A stretch of 64,000 bases of DNA from Punica granatum. Taxonomy: Eukaryota; Streptophyta; Magnoliopsida; Myrtales; Lythraceae. The stretch is taken from contig NC_045127.1 in NCBI RefSeq assembly GCF_007655135.1, forward strand, positions 8,999,001-9,063,000, in the 5' to 3' direction. The notes under the pieces are model-generated. The model was given only the letters and a program-made list of their open reading frames with translations. It was not told the origin of the DNA and did not search any database. This document shows positions 36,855-47,487 of the stretch, piece after piece. Made by a program: the position numbers and the translations under genes. How positions within the stretch are numbered: position 1 is the stretch's first letter; every line of letters starts with the position of its first letter.

Positions 36855-37414
36855 CAGAAGCTTCTCTTATGTAGGCCCAAAAGAATTTGCACTTTCATAA
36901 TAACTAATTTATTCAAAATTAGTCCACTCTCAATGACTGCTTAAGACCCTTTTATGATTTTTTATTTTGCATTACATACAAAACAATGTCTTTAAGAGGA
37001 TGGCGATGAGAATAAAAGAAACTCAATATAATACACACAAATAAGTATGTACATACGTACAAAGAATGAACAGATCCTTATAATATTCCATTATTGAAAT
37101 GAGCTTGGTGAAATCTGAGTTGTAGCTGCTCTGGTAAGTGGGCCCCTACAGTGGACTCGTGAGAGTTTCATTCTCAATATGAAGAGCTTTTTATCAAGTG
37201 ATGCCATGAAGAGTTAGTTTCATGAATTAGGAACAAAAATGAAAAACCCCTTCCAATATTTTAATTTACAAAGTCAAATGCCTCAGTGATGCCCCATTGG
37301 GTATAAATAAGGCTGTCTTCCATTTTGTCACTTCAGAGTTGTCTTTTGCACTCATCAGAACTTCTAACAAAAAGAGGCCTTAGCTTTCTTCTTCCATTAC
37401 AGAGGTTGACATTA
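36855..37414 (+). promoter_or_regulatory. Conserved proximal promoter and leader of RSL copy A
   Basis: This block aligns closely with the B promoter (about 61870-62396). It contains TGGGCC (37139-37144, a site II-like element), a TATA box TATAAATA (37302-37309), and a leader of about 80 nt without an upstream ATG. Both copies share an ATGAAAAACCCCTTCCAATA stretch just upstream of the TATA box. Similar expression of the two paralogues is expected from this alone; distal regions differ. Confidence 0.65.
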
Positions 37415-39202
37415 ATGGAGCCAATTCAATCAATGTTGGGAGCTTTCCCTTATGGAGATCAGTGGGACCCCCTCAGCGTTCTGTTCAACAATGAGGATCT
37501 TGAGATGACCCAGAGGCTTCTTGGTCAGTGCCCACCTGGCTTGGAGATCCCAAGGGACTGCTTCTTCGCGAGCCCAGAGGAGTTCCCGGAAGATCAGATG
37601 ATGCCTGCAGGAATGTGTGAGGGATTCTTGAATCCTGCACTGACTCCTAGCCGTAACTCCCTGATGGGTTCCTCCTCCCAGGAGGGGTCTTATGCCAGCA
37701 CCAGCGTTGACGGGCATTATTACCCTGGGATGTCGACGTTCTCGATGGAGGAGAAGTATTCCGGCGAATCATTCGTGCCCGACTTCACGGGCATTCTTGC
37801 CGGAGAAGGTTTTTGCCAGAGTGACAACAATGCTGCTTGCACTGATGTTTGGGCTGAACAGTTGGAGCAACAAGCGGTAGTGAAGAGGTCACAGCCCAAG
37901 TGCACGGGGTCGAACTCATGCACTGCAGAGGAAGACGATGCTGAGACCGATGCACCCGAGAACCTGAAGAAGAGGAAGCCTCGCGCCTCAAGATCAGATG
38001 TAAGTACTGGATGTTCGGTTGACTTTTAATTCCATGCATTTTACTAGGTTTGGCGTCTTGAATATGGCCTTCTCCACTCCGTCTAGCGTTCCGACATCCA
38101 TAACATTACATTTTCTCAATAAACATGAGATGCCACGGGCACGGTTCCATCTCCCGATAAACACAGCTTGAATGTGCTTCTCGGTTAATTCAAAATGTGC
38201 CCAGAATCTCTCTTGGCGCAGTTGATATAAGATTCGGGTCAGTCTAGTTTTCATTTCCAATGTGGTCGAGCCGACCATGAATTCTGCATATTGCACATAA
38301 ATAGAAGCCAAGATATTGAAGAATGTTCTCTGATGGGTTTCTGGAATGCATCTGCAGAAGGGGAAGGCGAAGAAAAACGTGCAGCCAAAGAAGAAGCAGC
38401 AGCTCGCCAAACTGAATGGGGATGAAGTGGTAGAGGGTAATCTTATCGCGAGGCAAGAGGGCCAGAGCTCGAGCACTTGCAGCTCGGAGGAAGACAGTGT
38501 CTCTCAAGAGCTCAACAATGGAGAATCGACTCAAAATTCCAAAGAGATTTCAGCCCTTAGCTCTGATGGGAAGCAAACTAGAGCCAGCCGAGGCACTGCC
38601 ACAGATCCTCAGAGTCTCTATGCAAGGGTACACAGACCTTACATTCATTCACGTCATTCCGAGTCAAGAACAATTAGTGTCCTTTATGTTGTCGGATTAG
38701 TCCCTTTAAGATAAGTGACCTATCGGTGAAGGATTTCAGTTTACTCATTCCATTCCGTTACATTTTGCAGAGAAGAAGGGAGCGAATCAATGAGAGACTA
38801 AGGATTTTACAGAACCTCGTTCCTAATGGAACCAAGGTAACATATATATTGCTCGTTAGTTCTACCCGTAAGATCAACTAATGTTTATCTCCACTTATAA
38901 TGACTAACCATGCTTACATTCTTCGTTTGCCCGGGCAGGTCGATATGAGTACAATGCTGGAAGAGGCAGTCCATTACGTTAAGTTCTTACAGCTCCAAAT
39001 TAAGGTATAATAACCCGTAGATTATTATAAAAAGTATATCAAATTATGAAATCATATGATAATTTTTATTAAAGCGGGCACTTATCTTTGGTCTCCTGAT
39101 TTGCAGCTCTTGAGCAGTGATGAGCTGTGGATGTACGCGCCAATCGCCTACAATGGGATGGACATTGGACTGAACCAGATCCTTCCTCGTCAGCTATCAT
39201 AA
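37415..39202 (+). CDS. RSL class II bHLH transcription factor (bHLH54/84/85 group), copy A, 360 aa
   Basis: Exons are 37415-37999, 38358-38627, 38771-38836, 38939-39004 and 39107-39202. All junctions are GT-AG and phase 0, giving 360 residues. The N-terminal half is acidic and Ser-rich, ending in a Lys/Arg stretch (185-193) that may be a nuclear signal. The bHLH spans about 275-335: ATDPQSLYAR then RRRERINERL (Glu289/Arg290 for E-box contact), LQNLVPNG loop, helix 2 in exon 4, and the RSL-type tail LLSSDELWMYAPIAYNGM. RSL proteins are nuclear regulators that drive root-hair elongation downstream of RHD6. The start ATG is the first in the leader and is shared with copy B. Within the HLH, copy A has Met310 (VDM) and His319, where copy B has Ile and Gln, the residues I expect for the family. 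Which Arabidopsis RSL (2, 3 or 4) is closest cannot be settled by eye. Confidence 0.93.
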
Positions 39203-39259
39203 TCTCGAAAAAGTCTCACAACACTTTGTATTGCATCCATCAATCGGCTGTGACGAGGG

Positions 39260-39915
39260 AGCATTGCTGATGCTGATGCTGATGATGAGTCTGATTATTA
39301 GCCCATCTAAGGAGACAGGGTCTGATAGTGACTTGTCTGATGATGATGAATTTGATAGTGACAGATATAACAATGAAGAGCACATTAATTGTTAGAGAAA
39401 AGAGGAAGTGTGCAGCCTCGTGGGAATGAGAATGATTACATAAACTCAAGTGATGCAGTGGTTACTCCCAGCAGTACTAAGGATGAGGGAGAGAGCAGTA
39501 GAAGAAGAAAAAAAGGGGTTCAAAACTTTCAATGCGAGATGCGATATTGGATAAATCAAGTTTCCTTGCGCCTAATCAATTCAGGAAGGCTGTGAAGAAT
39601 TATGCCATTTCAAAGAGTTTTCCTGTGAGATAGAAGAGGTCAAAATCAGAAGAAGGACGAGGCTGCATGCAAGCAGGATTGCCCGTGGAGAATAATCAAG
39701 CGACGAATGATTGGCTTGCATCGCATTATCCTGAGACATTTAGAACGAATATGGAGTGGGCTACAGTTGAGATGATGAAAAGAGTGACTAAAGAGTTCGG
39801 GATCGTAGTTATAAAGAGCATTTGCTATAAAGGCAATAGAGACTTGCTCGGAAGATGCTTATGGGGTCTGCAAAAGAACACTACACTTTATTACCCTCGT
39901 ATGTTGTTGAGTTGA
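39260..39915 (+). pseudogene. MULE (MuDR-type) transposase N-terminal fragment
   Basis: Translations in shifting frames match the start of plant MULE transposases. There is an acidic Asp/Ser-rich stretch (near 39280-39370). It is followed by the DNA-binding motif PNQFRKAVKNYAISKSFPVR ending in a TAG (near 39568-39633). Then comes NDWLASHYPETFRTNMEW with GIVVIKSICYKG (39700-39840), typical of the segment before the catalytic domain. Frameshifts and stops break it, and the DDE catalytic core is absent. It lies within 60 bp of the RSL copy A stop codon, so it may sit in or just beyond that gene's 3' UTR. Confidence 0.75.
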
Positions 39916-41944
39916 AGAAGGTTCCTGCACAAGAGAAGACAAATGTGGGAAGCCTGCTGGGGCTGACGTTGGTTGGTATATATAGTTAGCGCTGATCCTC
40001 TTTTTTGCGGTTAATCAGTTTGGCGCAGATAGTATGAAGTACATGTGGTTATATTTGGTATCCTGTTGTTAATATCGTCAGTGAGTCATCTTGGTTTTTG
40101 AGATGACAATCTGACCATAAAAAATACAAGTCCTTTTGTATAACTTTAATGGATATATGAATATAGCTTGAATTTTAAGTGAATATTGCACTCCATCTTT
40201 TCAAAGTTTTCTTTCTTTTGGTTTATACCTATGTGGTAACTTTGGTAGGGTAGAACACAGGGATAGCAAGCACACATGCATGCAGACCATACCGAAAGAC
40301 ATACTAATTTCATTACACTTGGAGAACAACCAAAAGTTTCTAAGCATATGTTAGTTAGCTTTCCATATCACCTTTCAATTAACTAAAACAAAACAAGAAG
40401 TTCAATACACACTAGTCAATTCTCCATATCATGTTGTCAACCCCAAAATACACCAACTATATAGAGGAACCATATAAATTCTACAAATCATGGCAAGTGC
40501 AAATGGCTTGTAATTTTGCCACCAACTAATAACCAAGTCAGCATAACGAAAAAATTATGATTATCCACTTTGCAATTTGCGGTGGCAACCACAAGTAATT
40601 CATCTCCTTTTTTTCCAAGTTCCTATTGATCAATACTAAAATTCTAATACTGCTACTTTATCTTCCAATGTTGATACCTTCACAAGAAGCAGGTCATTCT
40701 TCTCTTTCATATGCTATTGAGCTTTGTCGTAACACTTTCCTTCTCTTTAATCAACGACCTCTTGTAGTCATTAGGATCATACCATTTAGAATCTGCAATT
40801 GCCCTCCTGGATGAAGTCCACTAGGATCATAATAATAACACAATATGTATTATCAGATTAAAAGATTGTCCAAATACCTTCTAATACTTGCAACATAGGA
40901 ATCTTTTTCTAGGATTTTTCTCAAGCCAAGATATTAATTAATAATGCCGCTCTAACTCTGTGATGGCATTCCTTATAAACTCAGGGACTGCTACATGAGT
41001 CCATGCACGGATAATTCCTCCATCTCAAATGAATTAGATGATGCCATTGCATAATTTCACTTCAACCGACTAAAAATCCACTCTATCTTTGGAATGGGCA
41101 AAAGTATTCAATCATACTAACATAAAATCAAACTCACCAGCAGATGACCCAAACAAATGTACAGTTTCACCAAAAACAACTCGACTTTCCCCACCAAATG
41201 GTTCATAATCGCAATCAGAACATTAACAAAACATAAAATTACAAACATCATCATCACGTATATTATAAAAAAAATCACAAATATATTAATGGCGAAGTGA
41301 AACAAGGTCTAAAGATAGGAAGGCGAAAGGGGAAAGCTCATACATATCCAAGCTCATAAAGCTCTACTTTCTTCTACAATTCATCAGAGGAAACAACAGA
41401 CTAGGTCATGAAATGGGACGGAGGCAGGATTTTGGTCAGGGGCGAGTTCTTAGGGAGCGCAAATAAGAAAATCAATCTTTAAAGTTAGGGGGACAAACAT
41501 AGGCATTTTTATGAAAAATGTAAATAAAATATATAGTTTTCTTAATACCTTCAAAATTTTAAGGAGGAGGCATGCCTCTCTTGGTCCATCTCTGGTCATG
41601 AAGACACAGAACTGAGGACAATGGCTGGGGCAAACGGGGGCAAAATGGGAGAAAAGGGGAACCCGGCGGCGGAGAGGCGGTAAAAGTCATTCAGGTAGGC
41701 GTTGGGTAGTCAGACGGGTAGATTAACGAATAAAAATCCACATGGAAATGATTGATATCCACATTCTCTCCACGTGTAGGACACTTCGATAGTTTTTGAA
41801 GGATTTAGTCATAGCATACCACGCATTTGACATGAAACTCAACTATGGTGGCATATTGTATAATTTCTGAACATTGCGCCAGGTTTGACATAGCCTTGAA
41901 AGATTGAGCCACGCTTATACATTTCCCAAATTTTTAACACCCTG
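39916..41944. other. Spacer between duplication copies A and B
   Basis: This is probably partly the remainder of the MULE whose transposase fragment precedes it. The stretch 41420-41600 (GGACGGAGGCAGGATTTTGG ... GGAGGAGGCATGCCTC) resembles a common plant repeat terminus. The stretch 41620-41690 is GC-rich. I could not pair clear terminal inverted repeats, and no gene is supported. The sequence is single-copy within the window. Confidence 0.45.
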
Positions 41945-42062
41945 TACTTCAAACGTGGATAATCAAACAAAGAATTCAATAAAATGTGAAGTTAAGGTCA
42001 TATTTATCGACTTCTTCTTCTTTTTTTCGTAATTCTTATGCATGACTAGATTATTATTTTAC

Positions 42063-42063
<1 letters not shown>

Positions 42064-42097
<34 letters not shown>

Positions 42098-42098
42098 T
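42064..42098. repeat. (TTA)n microsatellite
   Basis: About 11 ATT units. The same place in copy A (near 22825) has a non-repetitive short stretch. Confidence 0.9.
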
Positions 42099-42599
42099 AG
42101 TACTTATTATTTGGAATTTATGTCAATTTCTCAAGTTTTCTTAATCATACGCGGTTTGAGATCTTTAATACTTTGCAACTATAATGCTTGATCATTTGTA
42201 ATTACAGATGTATTGTCAACGTTAAAATAGATTTCATCTAAATTAATTAATTTTTCTTCCTTTTCAAAATTAAGTTGCGCTTAAATTTAAGATAGAGATA
42301 TATAAATTCATATAAATTCATACAATAATAAAGGAGCCACTAAAAGATGTGCAGTATAGAATTTGCTTCTCCTTATTAAGGACTATTCATGTCATAACCA
42401 ATAAATGTAAAAAAAAAATTGGTATACAATTATCAGTTATATTAAATTTATTTAAATGATATTTAGAAGAAATATGTAATTTAAATTAAAACTAGCCTTC
42501 TTGCTTGTCCATGGCGCAAATTTTGCATTTATATGTTTTAGTTTATCTTTTCTTAAATGTATGTTAGAAGTGCAAGGGAATGTTGACTTATAATTTTTT

Positions 42600-43990
42600 A
42601 GTTAAGATAAATTAATTCAATATTTTTGGTAATAAATGTATATTGAATTTGCAAATTTTAGGGTAATTGTAGATGTCATGAAATATATTTTATCTATATA
42701 TTACAAAAGAGAAAAGAAAGATAATTGGGGTAATAATTTTGGTTATCCCAAAATGCCCTACATGAATAAAAATTATAAATTCTAACTACCTAAATTAAGA
42801 GAAAATTAGAAGAACGAATTAGTAATTATATATATATTTTTAACTATCCATTTCGGCCACTATTTTCTCTCACCTTCTCTCTCTCTCTCTCTCTCTTTCC
42901 ACTAGTTTCTCTCCCTTCTAAACTCCTACTCTTCCCTTTCTTTCTCCCATCTCACAATTTCTTCTTTGGTATTTTTAATTAATTTCACTAATTACTCACT
43001 ATATATTAACATGCATATACATATTTAAAAATTATAATTATATATCTTAAGACATTTAAAAGCACAACAAAAAAATATACGCTAGTCCGTGCATATCAAG
43101 TATATATAAGTAATGAAGAATAGTTCAATACTTATTATACATCTATACAAATTTTAAGATAATTGTAGATGGCATGAAATATATATTAATAATGAATAAT
43201 ATATAATATATCTAGTAGTCGGTTCATGATGCAAAAACATCCACTGATGGAATATCAAATGAAATGTTTTGCAATTATATATAAAAAGCATGCAAGGGAT
43301 GGAGAAATATATCGAAATTAGAACTGAAAAAAAAAAGAATGAAAGATGAAATACAACATCATTAAAATCTTTTCTACTTTCATATTTTTTATTCTCTTTT
43401 TTTTTTTCACTTTGGCAATCTGGATTATCTTATTCTTTTCTTTCTTATGAGATTTTTCACATCAATTAAACTATACAACATACAAGCTTTTACAATGCGC
43501 GAGTCTTGCAAATAATGTAATAAATAAGAACTAAAGTAATCACCAGATTTTGCCATGTATGCTGAAAGTATCAATTGTTATCTCCTAAATCTCCGATTCT
43601 TCATACGTCTGAATATATTAAATAACTACAGGCATTTTATTACATAATAATGTTTTTTAAAAGTTTCAAATAGAATTTTCTATTTTTACAAGTAGTTAAT
43701 TATTTTCTCAAAAATGTAGAAGGTTTAAACATTTACAAGTAGTTAATTACTTATCTTTTTAACTCTTTTATATATCTGGGCATATATATGTCAGATTTTG
43801 ACTTCAAATTGCGGAGCAATATAATTAATATAAGTTAAAATTAAAAAGAAGTATCTCGTGATCAGATAAATAACATTTAAAAATTGAATGATGTAATAGT
43901 TTAATTGTGGTCGACCAATCATAATAATTTTACAAGTCCATTCTATCTTTCAAGTAAAAAATTATTTTATAACCGATAAATTGCATATAC
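42600..43990. other. AT-rich insertion specific to copy B, unclassified
   Basis: Copy A passes directly from the equivalent of about 42590 to that of about 44000. The extra sequence holds a (CT)n tract (42875-42897), long AT runs, and a CTAGTCCGTGCATATC motif near 43082 that resembles a reversed Helitron 3' end. No coding frame. It may be one or more nested Helitron-like insertions. Confidence 0.4.
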
Positions 43991-46959
43991 AATGTTATAT
44001 AATGATTAAACCTTCCTAATGAATTATATTGCTATTCACCAATTCAAAAAGTTTCTCCTAACATTTAATTCATGAAAAAAGTTTACTTAAATGAAAAAAT
44101 TAAGCAAAATATTAGTAGTGGCCATGAAAGGACAAATTGTTGCAAAGAAATCTAGAACGAAAATATAAATAAATATTTTCAAATACATTTATAAAAATCT
44201 TAATTAAAGCGCAATGCATTAATTAAAAGTGAGTAAATTTGAAACAAAAAATGCTAACTAAATTCATATACTATCTTAAGTTGGAAAACTAAAATTTTAA
44301 GAGTATTTCATTATCATTTAAAAGATGTAAAATTCAGAATATCAAAATGTCTTATAAAATTTTCCCTTGAAAAATTCAAAAAGTCCTTCTAAAAACTAAG
44401 ATTTTTTATTAGTTACGTCAATTTTAATTAGAACGATTCTTTTAGATATTTACTCTTATTTACTAAGAAAATAAATTTAGTGACTCTTACTATAAATAAA
44501 ATATTATTTTTTTACGCAAACAATCTAATTAAATAGCTAAGTGAATATGATGAATTTACTATTTTATGTTTATACTAAACTTGATTATCAATAAAGAGAA
44601 AATTAATTCTACAATTATAAGGGAATAAAAATTTCTGAAAATCAAGCTAAATAATAAATTATAGTAACTTTTATAACAAATAATAATCTCGTACAACGCA
44701 AGGATGAACTAGCTAATTAGTTTAATTTCTATTCATATACAAGAGAGGTATCCAATCTTCTTAGTTTAGGAAAACATTATAATTTATTGATAAATAAAAT
44801 ACTTTTCAAAAGTTCGCCAAATTGACCCCTATTAATTAATGAGATAGTGAACCCTAGTTTTTTTTCCTCTCCTTTTTTCATTAATGTTTAAATTAGAATA
44901 TAGATATATACAAAAATGGTATAGATGTATAAATTATCTATATATAGATGCATGTGTTAATACGTTTATATATATTTGCTTTCTTTTCCCTTTTCATTCT
45001 TTTAGGTTGAAAAACAAAAGGTAGACGAATGAGATATTGTATTTATATGTATGAGATGATTAAGAATTAGCCTCGTCAGACACGGGTCTTAAGTAGTTCC
45101 TTAAGGATTACTAATTAAGCGCTCAATTATTTGATGATCAATATGAGATAGATAATGCTAAATTGGACCTTTTCCACTAATGAGGAGCCACACCCCATCA
45201 TCCTTAGCTCTCTCATATACTTAATAGCCCGATTTGATTTCTATAGTAATTTATCTAATTAGTCACCAATTTTATTCTTTTATATATATATTTCTTTTCT
45301 AAGCAAGTCAGCACCTTTTATGAACTGTGAATGGATACCGTTATAATAAAATGAAAGGAGAACGTTATAGGGATGGCTAATAAATGACTTTTGAAGTTGG
45401 TGGACCTTTTTATTTTTTTAATCCATTATAATATTCATATCAACTACTGATCATATACTCTCATTTGTACTAAAGAAAAAGAGCTAAAATTATCCAGAAA
45501 CTCGAGAAAAGTTAATGTTCGGAGAGAGAAAAATAAAAATTGAACACCTCATGAGCTATAGCTACGGTTTGAAGTATATTGGACTTGCTCGTTACATTGT
45601 TTTTGAGGTGAAAATGGTTATAACCTGTAAAAACTCGATTGAGATCTTACATTTTTGCAATGCTCATTGCGATAATCAATTCTTTGGAGACAAATATGTG
45701 TGACATACGTATTCGATTAGTTGAGGAAAGCTGCATCCAAATTTTAATCATAGTTAACCGGCCCAAAATATTTAATTTCCCTAATACTGAAAAGGCTCGA
45801 AGTGGTTTGACTTCTTCGGAGCATGATAATGATCGTTATGTACTCCATATTAATCTATCATTGTCTTGTAAACCCACTGATTACAAATATTTTATGGAGA
45901 TAAGTCTACATTATCTTCAAACAAAGTATAATAATTTAATCATTTCTCAATTATTAATACCAAAGGGTTGGTCCCAGACAGAGGCATTAATTTTTATTTC
46001 TTCATTCTTTTTTATAAATACACAGACTAATTATATTTTCCCTCAATAGTATATATATTAATGATTCCTTACATTATTTATAAGAAATTACATTGGACTA
46101 ATCTGCTGAGGCAAACCATACGAGAAAAATGCATGTTTAAGAAAATCAATCGAGACAGTATGTGCTCAAAGCATGCATTTTCCTTTTCTATGTAAGTCTC
46201 GATGTCATATCGTATGCAGACTGCAGTGGAGTTCATGCGTAACCTATTAACACATATGCACTCTGGACAATATTCGTAGTAAAATTAAATTCTGTAAATC
46301 ATTGACGTCTTTTGAAATTCTTGTAGCATATATCATTGTGTCATTAATGTTGCTCCGATTATTAATAGAGATGAAGAGAACTGTGTCATTAATATTACTC
46401 CGATTATTAATAGAGACAAAGAGAACTTTTTTCGAGGCATTTTGCATGCTTCATCCATTGTAGTTCCTCTTGTGAGACATATGATTATGATCTTTTCACG
46501 TAATTAATCATAAAATCAGTACAGGACTATCTTATGCAGATGAGACTGCATTAACTGCCATCGAAGTTCAATACTAATTAAATCGTCCCTCAATAATTAT
46601 GGTATTAATTAACGTTTGGTCCCAAACAGAGGCATTTCCCCCAATTAACTATATGTTGCTGTGTATTACCCAAAAATAAGAAAAAAACTGTGTTGCTGTG
46701 CCATAATATATGGTGAAAGTCTTGCATAAACTAACATGCAGGTGCACATTAATTTGCAGCAAATCAATCAATATAATAATCTAATCATTGGCTTCTTCTG
46801 AATTTTTTTTTCCAAGCGTACACTTCTTTTGAATTTTCAATAATACGGTTGTTATGTTAAATAACCTTACCATATAGGTCAAAAGAAAGAGCCCGAGAGG
46901 TAAGGTGCATGCTTCATGCATACTAATCACTTTAATTCCTCTTATGTATATTGATTTAA

Positions 46960-47458
46960 GAGAAAACCATCAAATACACCCTGAAATATTGAGATTACAT
47001 TAAATTAATCCTTGATTCATTTTTTACATCACATAAATCATTAATTGTTGAAAAGTACATCTGACAAGTCATTCCACCAGCCTCTCGTTGAAAAATAGAT
47101 GGAATTGTCTGATGTGACATTTTTTATTTCTCTTTAAAAGCCCATCTTTACACAACCCAATAGAAGGTCGCCACCTCAGCAGGTCCTTGGAGCAAAGACT
47201 AGTGTCGATTTAGCCAATCATGTTCCTTTCTCTCTCTTCCTCCCATAGCTCTCTTTCCTCGACTCTCTTTCTTGCCGATTATTTTTTTGGTCTGATTCTT
47301 GCCACATCAGACGATCCCGTTCATTTCTTGACGGAAGCCATATGGAAGGTTTCCTCAGATGTGCTCTCTAATTGCCAAGATCTTATGTGATGTAAAAAAT
47401 GAGTCGAGGACATCTTTATGCGAAATGCATCTTTCATGGGATATTTAACAGTCTTCTC
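46960..47458. mobile_element. MULE-derived MITE with 9-bp target duplication, only in copy B
   Basis: It is flanked by TTGATTTAA at 46951-46959 and 47459-47467, an exact 9-bp target duplication diagnostic of Mutator-type insertion. The termini are GAGAAAACCATCAAATA and, reverse-complemented, GAGAAGACTGTTAAATA. Imperfect inverted arms of about 80 bp include a matching CATTTTTTACATCACATAA. No coding sequence. Copy A has the unfilled site near 27005-27040. Confidence 0.85.
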
Positions 47459-47487
47459 TTGATTTAATTTCTCATTATCTACATAAT

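Larger units (their letters stand above)
22709..39202 (+). repeat. Segmental duplication, copy A
   Basis: From about 22709 the sequence aligns collinearly with copy B starting near 41945. The alignment continues, with interruptions, to the RSL gene at the right. Anchor pairs (A/B): 22720/41955, 23380/44030, 25550/45680, 26250/46165, 27690/51123, 30560/53632, 35160/55545, 35900/59780, 37302/62283. Identity is visibly high in gene and promoter blocks and lower in AT-rich spacers. Private insertions in A are 23597-23780, 24389-24713, 26092-26247, 28027-28532, 29106-29693, 30089-30270, 31155-32474 and 32754-34036. The right end of the unit is hidden because a MULE fragment follows the gene and copy B leaves the window. 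Confidence 0.88.

Noticed and set aside
37325..37414. N-terminal extension of RSL copy A by 30 codons
   Set aside because: The extension would start at a non-ATG codon downstream of the TATA box, and the ATG at 37415 is shared with copy B.
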